From Methanomassiliicoccaceae archaeon UBA370 (GTDB taxonomy: Archaea > Thermoplasmatota > Thermoplasmata > Methanomassiliicoccales > Methanomethylophilaceae), in assembly GCA_002505345.1 (NCBI GenBank), contig DAUY01000001.1, positions 35,197-99,196 of the forward strand: a DNA stretch of 64,000 nt. Direction: 5' to 3'. Below the pieces are notes generated by a model, which was not told the origin of the DNA, made no database searches, and saw only the letters and a program-made list of their open reading frames with translations. Position numbers and translations under genes: made by a program. Below are positions 1-8,900 of the stretch, one piece after another (within the stretch, counting starts at the first letter, position 1; every line of letters begins with the position of its first letter).

Positions 1-1
1 C

Positions 2-286
2 AAGCAGGCCAGGCAGATGATCAACCACGGCCACATATTCCTCAACGGCCACAGGGTCACCGTGCCCGGATACATAGTTCTTAGGAGCGAGGAGCCCACC
101 GTCGAGTACGACCCCGCATCTGCGTTCACCGACGAGATGCACCCCATGAGGGCCACTCCGGACGCGATAGTAGCCAAGACCGAGGCCAAGGCGGCAGTGA
201 CGGAGAAGCACTTCGAGAAGAAGGCCAAGGCGGCCAAGGAAGACGCCGAAGCGGCGGGAATTACAGCAAAGGACGGTGAGATCTGA
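2..286 (+). CDS. rps4: 30S ribosomal protein uS4 (S4), C-terminal part
   Basis: The window opens inside this gene; the frame begins at base 2 and about 94 C-terminal residues are present. The stretch KQARQMINHGHIFLNGHRV is the S4-type RNA-binding loop typical of archaeal uS4, which nucleates 30S assembly on 16S rRNA. It ends in a Lys/Ala/Glu-rich tail, common in archaeal S4. The TGA stop overlaps the ATG of rps11 (TGATG), so the two are translationally coupled. The order rps4-rps11-rpoD is the standard archaeal ribosomal/RNA-polymerase operon. The true N-terminus lies upstream of the window. Confidence 0.96.
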   Translation, partial: KQARQMINHGHIFLNGHRVTVPGYIVLRSEEPTVEYDPASAFTDEMHPMRATPDAIVAKTEAKAAVTEKHFEKKAKAAKEDAEAAGITAKDGEI

Positions 287-672
287 TGGCATCCAAATGG
301 GCAATAGCAAACATATTCGCCAGCTACAACAACATCATGATCACGCTCACTGACATCACCGGTGCGGAAACGATCGGAAAGGTCACGGGCGGAATGGTGG
401 TCAAGCAGGCGAAGGACCAGTCCTCGCCTTATGCGGCCCAGAAGGCCGCCGAGAAGATCGCCGAGATCGCAAGAGAGAGGGATATCGCCGGCATCCACGT
501 CAAGGTACGTGCGCCCGGAGGGAACAAAGCCACCTCTCCCGGACCCGGCGCGCAGTCCGCTATCCGCGCTCTCGCAAGGGCCGGAATAAAGATCGGGCGC
601 ATCGAGGACGTTACACCAATACCCCACGACGGTACCAAGAAGAAGGGCGGACGCAGAGGACGCAGGGTCTGA
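286..672 (+). CDS. rps11: 30S ribosomal protein uS11 (S11)
   Basis: A 128-residue protein of full length for archaeal S11. It shows the family's NIFASYNNIMITLTDITG start, the central GGMVVKQ and SSPYAAQKAAE segments, and the Gly/Pro-rich KVRAPGGNKATSPGPGAQSAIRAL region that contacts 16S rRNA in the platform of the small subunit. The C-terminus is basic (KKKGGRRGRRV). The start overlaps the rps4 stop by one base, and rpoD follows after 9 bases, so it is the middle gene of one transcript. Confidence 0.98.
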   Translation: MASKWAIANIFASYNNIMITLTDITGAETIGKVTGGMVVKQAKDQSSPYAAQKAAEKIAEIARERDIAGIHVKVRAPGGNKATSPGPGAQSAIRALARAGIKIGRIEDVTPIPHDGTKKKGGRRGRRV

Positions 673-681
673 GGGACGGAC

Positions 682-1521
682 ATGGAAATTGAAATCATCG
701 AAATGGCTGAGAGGAAGGCCAAGTTCATACTGAAGAATTCCTCGCCTGCCATGGCAAACGCGCTGAGAAGGACAATGCTGTCCGACATACCCAAGATGGC
801 CATAGATAAGGTCGAGTTTCACCTCGGCCCGATCATGGCCGACGACAAGGAGTATGAGAGCGTTACGCCCCTGTTCGACGAGATCGTTGCCCACAGGCTA
901 GGAATGGTCCCGGTCCCCACGGACCTGGAGCTCTTCACCCCGCAGGACCAGTGCGTCTGCGGAGGAGAGGGATGCCCCAACTGCACCATCATGTACAGTC
1001 TGAACAAGATCGGCCCCGGCACGGTGCTATCAGGAAACCTGATGCCCCTCGGGAACCCGGACCTCAAGGTCAAGGACGAATTCATCCCGATCGTCGAACT
1101 GACCGACGGACAGGCCGTCCTGATATATGCCACGGCAGTGATGGGCACAGCGAAGAATCATGTGAAATGGCAGGTCGCCAACGGTGTTGGTTACAAATAT
1201 CTGCCCAAAATCACTGTGGATCCCGCTAAGGCCTCATCCGAAGGCGCTCTGAACTGCATGAAGGTCTGTCCCAAGAACGTGTTCGACGTGACAGACGGCA
1301 AACTCGTGGTTGCACGCCCCAGGGACTGCACCATATGCAAATCTTGCATGGACTCGGTGGACAATGACGGTTCCATAACCGTCGAGGGCGATGACAGGAA
1401 TTTCCTGTTCACGTTCGAGACGGACGGTTCGCTCACGGCAGAGCAGACTCTCAACAAGGCGGCGGAGATCCTTTCGAAGAAAGCTTCCGCCATATTCGAA
1501 GAGATCGCACAGCTGGAATAA
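682..1521 (+). CDS. rpoD: DNA-directed RNA polymerase subunit D (Rpo3)
   Basis: A 279-residue homologue of bacterial alpha and eukaryotic Rpb3; it pairs with subunit L to nucleate RNA polymerase assembly. The assembly domain is recognisable in SPAMANALRRTMLSDIPKMA (about 21-40). A Cys-rich loop carries C91, C93, C98 and C101, suitable for a metal site. A ferredoxin-like insertion (about 186-235) carries C192, C196, C216, C219 and C222; the CxxCxxC triplet plus C196-Pro is enough for one [4Fe-4S] cluster, while the second cluster reported for some methanogens would lack ligands. It closes the rps4-rps11-rpoD operon and is followed by a hairpin with a T-run. Confidence 0.96.
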   Translation: MEIEIIEMAERKAKFILKNSSPAMANALRRTMLSDIPKMAIDKVEFHLGPIMADDKEYESVTPLFDEIVAHRLGMVPVPTDLELFTPQDQCVCGGEGCPNCTIMYSLNKIGPGTVLSGNLMPLGNPDLKVKDEFIPIVELTDGQAVLIYATAVMGTAKNHVKWQVANGVGYKYLPKITVDPAKASSEGALNCMKVCPKNVFDVTDGKLVVARPRDCTICKSCMDSVDNDGSITVEGDDRNFLFTFETDGSLTAEQTLNKAAEILSKKASAIFEEIAQLE

Positions 1522-1528
1522 ACATCTC

Positions 1529-1563
1529 AAGGGGCGCAAGCCCCCTTTAACATTTTTTAATTC
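1529..1563. terminator. Hairpin plus T-run between rpoD and polC
   Basis: AAGGGG (1529-1534) can pair with CCCCTT (1542-1547), and six T residues follow at 1553-1558. It lies in the 43-base gap between the convergent ends of rpoD and the PolD large subunit gene, where a terminator for the ribosomal operon is expected. Read on the minus strand the T-run is an A-run, so it probably serves mainly the plus-strand transcript. Confidence 0.6.
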
Positions 1564-1564
1564 T

Positions 1565-4500
1565 TCAGAAGAAATCCGACAGAGTGCATTTTTTCACTTT
1601 ATCGTTGTTGAACACGGAGTTCATGCTCATCTCCAGGATATCTATCCTTTCGCGGGTGTAATCGTCAAGGCCGTACTCCTCCCCTATCCTTTTCGACACA
1701 TCGAGATACTTCATCACGCTGCCTTTGTAGACCGTCATTGTGAGGCCGTTCCCGCATTTATAGCACTTTCCCGTGATAGGTATGCGTCTGTATTTCTCCC
1801 CGCACTTGACGCACCTGAACTTCTGGGCGGAAAAGCTTCTCAGGTTTCCGGCCATATCAGGCAGGAAGTGCTTGTTGATCACTCTCGTGGCCACATCTCT
1901 TTCGTCGACGGCCCTGATTTTCTTGGCCAGCGACAGCTGTGCGTCCATCTTGTCGGTCATCGATTCGAGAGTGATGTAGGCCGAGAACCTGGGCCCCTCG
2001 GATATGCTGTCGGTGTCGTTGGTGAATCCCAGTCCTTCGTACTGGGCGGGCGTACCTATGCGGCCGGCGACCAGGTCCATGATCTTGTCGATGGTCTTTG
2101 GGTCTGCCATGTTCGTTGCTGCCCTGTAAAGCTCTAGCGGGTATTCTCTGAGGCAGTCGACGTTGTGCGCCTCCTTATCGATCTCGTTGGGGTCCAATCT
2201 CGTGGTTAGGACCAGCGGGGCGTCCATGAGCCCTCCGCGCCTGTCCGGCAGGAAGCTGAACGAGAAGTTAAGCAAGGCGTCCATGGCAAGGATTATGCAA
2301 TCCTCGTCACCGTCGCAGTTCCTTCTCTTGGCCGCATGGAAGAAAGGATGTCCGAAACAACCCCTTGCGGTAGAGTATCCGATTATGCGGCACAGGATCC
2401 CGCCGGAGGTGTGGGGGGCCAGCCCGAACACTATGTGGCCTATCAGCTGCTCCCTGCCAGTGACGTTGTAATAACGGCGCAATTTGTAAAGCTGTTCCAG
2501 TTCATCGTCTACGAAAGTGGCGACCTTGACCATGAAGTCACCGCACTCCCTTGGCGGGATGATGTCCTGGACCTTGAGCTCGCATATCTGGTCAGGGTCG
2601 GTCAGGGGAACGCCGTTCCAGTCGTGCGTATATCCCAGTTCTATGGCCTTCTCTACCGTGAGCTCGATCTCTTTGGGTTTGAAGTGAGTGAGGGGGATGT
2701 CCGTCATGTCGTAACGAACGGTCCCGTCTTTGTATGTGGTGACCCCGTTCTTGGCCCTGAGGATCCCCTTCTCCAGTGCCTCTGGCACTTTCTTCTTGGA
2801 GGTAAGGCCCTTTACGCATTTCAGCGATTTCGGTCTGCTCTCTCCAAGCAACTCGCAGGCGGCCGTCAGCTCCTCGTCCAAATTCACAGGCATTGTACGG
2901 GCGCCGCCCGTCTGGTTGAAAGACTTGTGTTTTGGATCATAGGCGGCATGAGCCTCGCAATCTCTGCACCAGGACCTCCAGATGACCTTTCCACATTTAG
3001 TGCACCTTCTTGCGCCCACTTCCAGCTGTATGTCCGTATTGGAAGACCTGGCTCCGCTGGCGGATTTCCTCGAAGATGCGATGGCCGATATGAGCTCGCG
3101 GTTGGCGTCCATATCCATTCCCACAGGGAAGAGGCTGTGCACGCTGGGAGTCATCTCCCTCGCGTCAGCTTTCTCGGGACGCCCCATCCTCATGCCCACT
3201 CTTGTTCCGCCACGCCCTCTGACCTCGAATCCGGCCGATGAGCTGACGGCCTCGAGCGGTGTTTCTCCGGCGAAGGACCTATTTTTCATGATCCTGCCCT
3301 CGCTTATTGAAAGGCCCAGGCAGTCGATCATCGGTTCTCCGTATCTGTCGGAAACGGCTATGCGTCCGTTGCGGAGCCTGTGCAGGGCGCCCAGGTCCTC
3401 CAAGGTCTTCTTTATCTCCTTATCGAGCGGAATTGAAATGTTTCCTGTATCGAAGGAACCGTTTTCCGCGATGTAGTCTCTAAGTCTGCTCAAGGTCGGA
3501 ACGTCGAAATCCGACCAGAACAGATTGTAGCGCGGGTGAAGGGGCACCCCGAGCTCTGCACACATCTCCTTCGCCCTGGCATACGTGGGCTCTTTCCAAT
3601 CTTCGGGAAGATCTCCCTTGGACCTGAGCTCCTGTCTGTGCCATTCGATGCAGTATCCCGGAGGGACCAGTTTCTGATTGTTCTCACAGAATTCGCCGAA
3701 CGGGATCAGGACCTCTCCGCTGTCCACTATGCTCACTATGCGTTTCCTTATTTCCTGTACCTCTTCCCTGGTGGCGCAGTAGACAAGGTCTCCGTTGTCG
3801 AGCAGCACGATCGGGCCGTCCAGCTGGTCGCAGGGAGTTACAACGCAGGCCTTCCCCGGTCTCTCTATCTTGAGCTGGGTGCCTATTGCCATGAACTCCT
3901 CCATCGCGTACATGCTGGCCGGGCTGAAGGCGAGAGCGGCGAGCCCCGCCGTCCTTGCTCTCCCGTATCTGAGTCTGAATCCTCCGGTTCTTATCGGATG
4001 GCCGAATATCGGCCTTCCGGCCACGATATCAAGCAAATATGTATCCTTCGGCTGGACGGTCTTTACGGCCTCATCATCGTCCGCAGTCTTTGCGGGGGCG
4101 TGGGCCTCCAGATATTTCCCGATAAAGTCCCAGCCGTCAATTTTGAGAGTATCTACGTGCTTCTTCAGCTTCGCGGCCTTCTGACACAGGCCCTCCGCTA
4201 TTACGAGGCATGCGCCTCCGCGCACATTGTTGGTCTCGATCCGGGGAAGGTCACGGAATCCCGATATCTCTATATCCTCGGTCCCTTCCCCGTCTATCAT
4301 GATCGGACAGTTCCTGACAATGAGGTCTATCTCTTGGGATGTCGGAGAATACTGTAGGTGCTGGGACTGTTTGTAAAGCGGAATCTCCTCATCAAAACGG
4401 GCGATCTCCTGGTCCGTGGGGATGTATCTTCCAAGGTTGAGTTCCCTTCTGACCACGTCGGCAATCAGTACGCTCATCGCCTGAGCGGTACCCCCGGCAG

Positions 4501-4954
4501 CCCTTATCGGCCCGGCGAACAGGACGTCCACGAATTCGGTCCCGTCTTCGTTTCTTTTGATCTTCACGTCCGCTATCCCTTCCAGAGGTGCGACAAGTAT
4601 GCCCTCCGTAAGAACCGCCAGGCCCACCCTTATTGCTCTTTCTAGCGATTTTTCAGTGCTTTCCGCCGGACGGTGGGCCATCTCTTTGGCCGCCATCAGG
4701 GAAACAAGTTCCCTGTTCTTGTACTCGGAGGTGAGGCGCCTGATGTCCTCTGCGACTCCTTCGACGTCGAATTCGTGGAGAAGCTTCTCCACGCGGGATG
4801 CGAGGTCCTCTGCCTGGGGCACCTCGACATAAGGTTCGGGGTCTATGCCAATGATCCTGGCCTGATTAGCTACCGCGTAGCATATGTCCTTCTGCCTCGA
4901 AAGTTCGGAGAAGTACGCGTACATCTCCTTGCTTGCGGCGGGACCCTCACTCAT
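1565..4954 (-). CDS. polC: DNA polymerase D large subunit (DP2)
   Basis: A 1,129-residue catalytic subunit of the archaeal replicative polymerase PolD; the small subunit DP1 is not in the window. The DP2 signature NCDGDED, holding catalytic aspartates of the double-psi beta-barrel core, lies near residue 880. One zinc site (CTKCGKVIWRSWCRDC) lies near 650 and another (CVKCG...CYKCG) near 1,050. The N-terminal part has the family segments GGTAQAMSVLIADVVRRELN and GGFRLRYGR. No intein interrupts the catalytic motif, although inteins are frequent there in other archaea. The start overlaps the end of the upstream GTPase gene by 8 bases, so the two are probably cotranscribed. Confidence 0.97.
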   Translation of the reverse strand: MSEGPAASKEMYAYFSELSRQKDICYAVANQARIIGIDPEPYVEVPQAEDLASRVEKLLHEFDVEGVAEDIRRLTSEYKNRELVSLMAAKEMAHRPAESTEKSLERAIRVGLAVLTEGILVAPLEGIADVKIKRNEDGTEFVDVLFAGPIRAAGGTAQAMSVLIADVVRRELNLGRYIPTDQEIARFDEEIPLYKQSQHLQYSPTSQEIDLIVRNCPIMIDGEGTEDIEISGFRDLPRIETNNVRGGACLVIAEGLCQKAAKLKKHVDTLKIDGWDFIGKYLEAHAPAKTADDDEAVKTVQPKDTYLLDIVAGRPIFGHPIRTGGFRLRYGRARTAGLAALAFSPASMYAMEEFMAIGTQLKIERPGKACVVTPCDQLDGPIVLLDNGDLVYCATREEVQEIRKRIVSIVDSGEVLIPFGEFCENNQKLVPPGYCIEWHRQELRSKGDLPEDWKEPTYARAKEMCAELGVPLHPRYNLFWSDFDVPTLSRLRDYIAENGSFDTGNISIPLDKEIKKTLEDLGALHRLRNGRIAVSDRYGEPMIDCLGLSISEGRIMKNRSFAGETPLEAVSSSAGFEVRGRGGTRVGMRMGRPEKADAREMTPSVHSLFPVGMDMDANRELISAIASSRKSASGARSSNTDIQLEVGARRCTKCGKVIWRSWCRDCEAHAAYDPKHKSFNQTGGARTMPVNLDEELTAACELLGESRPKSLKCVKGLTSKKKVPEALEKGILRAKNGVTTYKDGTVRYDMTDIPLTHFKPKEIELTVEKAIELGYTHDWNGVPLTDPDQICELKVQDIIPPRECGDFMVKVATFVDDELEQLYKLRRYYNVTGREQLIGHIVFGLAPHTSGGILCRIIGYSTARGCFGHPFFHAAKRRNCDGDEDCIILAMDALLNFSFSFLPDRRGGLMDAPLVLTTRLDPNEIDKEAHNVDCLREYPLELYRAATNMADPKTIDKIMDLVAGRIGTPAQYEGLGFTNDTDSISEGPRFSAYITLESMTDKMDAQLSLAKKIRAVDERDVATRVINKHFLPDMAGNLRSFSAQKFRCVKCGEKYRRIPITGKCYKCGNGLTMTVYKGSVMKYLDVSKRIGEEYGLDDYTRERIDILEMSMNSVFNNDKVKKCTLSDFF

Positions 4955-5930
4955 CCTCTGTCACCACCAGAGCTCTCAGCTTGTCAATGATGATGCTTCT
5001 GATGGTCTCCATATTTTCTCCGGTCTGCGCGGAGAAGAAAAGGTTGCCGCTGTCGGTCTTCATCATGTCCGATTTGCTTTCGGCAACAATTATGTCCACG
5101 CCACTGAATCCTTCCTGCACCGACCTGAGGAGAGCGGTCTGCTTTTCCATCGAATAACCGCACGTCTCCGACGGGTCAAGAACGAATATCATTATGTTCG
5201 TCAGATATCTAAGGGCGAGGACGGCCTGCTTCTCAATATCGTTGCGCTCCTCGAAGCTTCTGTCGAGGAGACCGGGAGTATCGATGATCTGGTACTTTCT
5301 CCAGTCGTCTTCGATGTGCCCGACGATTATTCCTTTCGTGGTGAAAGGGTACGGCGCTATCTCGGGAGTGGCGGTGCTCATCGCCGTTACGAGACTGCTC
5401 TTGCCCACGTTGGGGAACCCGGCGATCACGACTGTCGGAACGTCCGCATGTATCGCCGGCAGATGCCTGAATTTGTTCTTGGCCTCCTGAAGGAACAGCA
5501 GGTCCGAGGATATCTGGCGGATGTAGGACGACATCCTGCCGTAGAAGCTGCTCCTCGTTGAATCTATGTATGAAATGTCCTTGCTGCGCCTTATTTCGCG
5601 AAGGCTTTCGTTCTTGAGCTTGTCTGTGCGTCCGGCCGCCCAGTTGAGGGCACCCAGAGCCTTTTTGTATCGGTCTATGCCGATTACCAGGTCAACAAGC
5701 TGAGGGAAGAAGTCGTCCTCCCTGTCGATCCTGGGAAAACGGTCCACATAACCGTTGAGAGTTGTGACGACAATATCGCCGGAGGCGGTAACCTTGGCCA
5801 AAGCGGTCTTCTTCTTCCCGTCAAGGGCGTTGGTGCCGTTTTTTGAGATCTTAGCGGCTCTGCTGTAGGCCTTGTCCATCAGCTCCTCGGAAGTAAGGAC
5901 GGTCGGTATTTTGCGCTCCAGGGAAGCCAT
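4947..5930 (-). CDS. NOG1-like GTP-binding protein
   Basis: A 327-residue TRAFAC-class GTPase of the NOG1/Obg group, which in eukaryotes assists 60S ribosome biogenesis. The N-terminal helical domain (about 1-150) resembles NOG1. G1 is GFPNVGKSS near residue 168, a G3-type DTPGLLDRSFEERN follows, then FVLDPSETCGY and a G4/G5-like VAESKSD. The reading frame could extend upstream to 6128, but the start at 5930 (MASLERKIPTVLTSEEL) fits the family, and the extension would run into the preceding gene. It sits between the large surface-protein gene and polC on the same strand. The archaeal role in large-subunit assembly is inferred from the family. Confidence 0.88.
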   Translation of the reverse strand: MASLERKIPTVLTSEELMDKAYSRAAKISKNGTNALDGKKKTALAKVTASGDIVVTTLNGYVDRFPRIDREDDFFPQLVDLVIGIDRYKKALGALNWAAGRTDKLKNESLREIRRSKDISYIDSTRSSFYGRMSSYIRQISSDLLFLQEAKNKFRHLPAIHADVPTVVIAGFPNVGKSSLVTAMSTATPEIAPYPFTTKGIIVGHIEDDWRKYQIIDTPGLLDRSFEERNDIEKQAVLALRYLTNIMIFVLDPSETCGYSMEKQTALLRSVQEGFSGVDIIVAESKSDMMKTDSGNLFFSAQTGENMETIRSIIIDKLRALVVTEDE

Positions 5931-5971
5931 AAAATAGTGATGTGAATCGCGTATAATAAACAACCCCCGCA

Positions 5972-8900
5972 TCACGACTCGCCTATGACCGCCCTTATAA
6001 CCCAGAGGTCGGACTTCAGTTCGGGGTCCGCTTCCATCCTGCGAGGGAGGATGGCAGAAGGGCAGTCCTCTATCAGGACTCCGGCGTTGACCGACCACTT
6101 GCCCACATCTTTTCCGAAGATGGAGCACAGCCCCGAGATGTTGCTGGATATGTAGACTCCCAGTTTGACGTCCGGTACAACACTGTCGCCGCCGAGAAAC
6201 TTCGGCGCCTTCATCCCCGTATACGCGGTCACGGCCAGGTCAATGTTGTCATATAGCATCGTCCCCCCATCGATGGCGTAGGGGTTGTCCATGTTGAAAA
6301 GCAGCGCCTCGATCTCTCCCACAAGATATTTGATCGCGTCGCCCACGGTCTTGGAATCGATGGAAAGGGCGATCCTGATACCAGTGGCCGTCGCCCCGGC
6401 CACATCCGAAACCTCGAAGGAAATGAAGACCGAAGCTTCCACCAGACATCCCGCGATCCTGTCGATGGTGGCTGTGATGGCGTCCTGTATCGCCCTCTGG
6501 ATGAACTTGTTCAGATCCTCTGTTCCCCTCAGGACGCCATCCATTTCCTCCAGGGTTTTCATTGCGGATTCCTTGAATATGTCCATCATCTGCCCCTTGA
6601 CCATGTCGCCGTTCACCAGTCCTCCGCAGTTTCCTGCCAGAGGTGTGCCCTTTTCGAACGTCCAGTCCACAGCTCCGTCCGCTACCCTCTGCCAGGTGTA
6701 ACTGCTGTTGTGGTTGTCTTTTTCGACAGGCGTCCTGTCTATTTCCACTCCCTCGCGGTTTTTAAGTATGACGCAGTCTCCGGACAAGGAGTCGTTTTTA
6801 TCATTGAGCAGTCTGACATGCTTCTCAAGGACCACAAGCATTCTCTCGTGGGGGACCATCTCGTGGTCTCCCAGCACCATTACTTTGGTCTTCTCGTTCG
6901 ACCCGGCGCATATCACGAATCCGGATATGTCAACGGAGCGATTCGACGAGTTGTAGAGTTCAACCCATTCCTCTCCGGAGTCTTCTCCGGCGGGATTCGA
7001 TTCGAATTCGTTCACGACGACGCCGGCCTCGAAGGGAATATTGTATTTAATGTCCAGTCCGGCATCCAGGCTCCCCTTCAGCCCGAGGGCGGGCAGAGGA
7101 ATGTTCGAAAGGACGGAACCTATGCCCCCGATGTCGGAAAGGCGGACCCCCGCCTCCCTGTACTGTACCAGGTCGGGCATAACTACGTCGAAGGAGGTTC
7201 CGCGGACATTCCCGTCAATGGTCACCAGGTGGTCGGAGGATCTCATCAGCGGATCAAGATTGATGTCCAGTTTCCAGTCCTCTCCCGACACCTCCGCGTC
7301 CCCGGTTATGAAATATTCTCCTCCTATCAACGAGTCCTTTTCTTTCACCGTCATGCCGCAATCGATCCCCAGCCCGCTTATCTCCCCTGACAATCTGATT
7401 ACCAGGAGGTTTCTTACGTTCTTCACAAAAGAGACAATGTCGGTGGAGAATGTCAGAGTAAGGCCCATGAACGACATGCCCACGGTCTGTTTCTTCATCG
7501 TGGCGTTGAATATAAATTTGATCATATTCGCAAAACCGCCGATCGTTCTATTCAAAAGCGTGTCCAGGTGCTGGTCGATGAATTCTCGGAGCTCCATTAT
7601 CGGGCCCATTACGGATTCGTAAAGCCTTTCGATGACATTTGCTACATATTTTGACACCTCCAGCAAAGCCGTGTTGATGACGGCGACGACGTCACGTACC
7701 ATGGAGAATATCTTCATAAGAGGATCCAGCAGGGGCTCCAGTGCCTTTGTCAGCATGGCCCAGCCATCGCTGAAAACCGTGTTGCTCGCTTTGTACGAGG
7801 AAACGCCCGAAAGCCCCCATCCGCTGAACACAACGATCTTCACTTCCAAGTCAACCGGTACTGTTCCGGAAAAAGAAGAGTCCTTGACGCCCATCAGGGA
7901 AGATATGGGTCCCGATCCCTCTGCGGAATAGCGTATCGTATCCTGAACGCTGGCTTTGAACACCGTACAATATGATGCTCCCCTTTTCTCGTTGAACCCC
8001 ACATAGTGTATGCAGTCGGAAAGGTTCTCGTTGGGACTGTAAATCCTTATGTCCGGAGACAGTTCATAATCCGCATATATCTTCTCCCTGAACCTCCCAT
8101 CATCGCCTTCAAGAACAAAAAAATCTTCTTCTGGCACATTTAAAACTCCGCAGTATGGGTTCATGTACATGTTCCGGCACATCTCGTCACAGAGGTTTAT
8201 CATCCTCTCAGGGATGTCCTTTACAGCCGCAAGCATCGGCATGGCTTTCTCGCAGATCATCGTCAGGAACTTCTTGATCAGCCCGCATTGACCATCTGGA
8301 ACATTCATCAGAGCGTCGAATCTCTTCAGCATATCCCGTGCAGCCTCCTCATAATCGGTAACGGTTTTCCCTTCTACGGATACGGACCAAAGGGAGTCCA
8401 TCAGATATCTCCTCTCCTCCTCAGTGAGCTGATCCGTGTCGAGAGTCCTCTCCACACTTTCGAAATCGACAGCATCTGCGATACTTTTTTTCAGAACGTC
8501 CAATCCGAATGCGCTTTCAAAGTTGTTCGTTAGCTTGTTGCATATGGCAGCATAGAACGGATCGCATATCGTCTGGCTACGTATAGAGCCGTTAACGACC
8601 CTTTCCACATCCGAGTCTAGCTTGGAAAGGGAGCCATTTATGGCCCTCCTCATGCTCTCCGAAAACGGCTCCTGGTCCCCCCCGTCCACCGAAAAGACGA
8701 TCTGCCCCACCGAGCGGTCAGCACCGATGTTGATGGCGGCAGTGTTCAGAATCCCCCTTATCCACTCCCGCACCTCGTTGTTCTGGAGCCTGTACTCGCT
8801 CTTGAAATTGCTCAAACCTTCCCACTTAAGAATATCCACATCTGGGTATTCCACGCGGGCATTGTAGCCTCCGACACTGAACGTCCTCAGTTCTCCGTCG

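Noticed and set aside
1565..4954. Possible intein in DP2
   Set aside because: The catalytic NCDGDED region is uninterrupted and the length (1,129) is normal for an intein-free protein.
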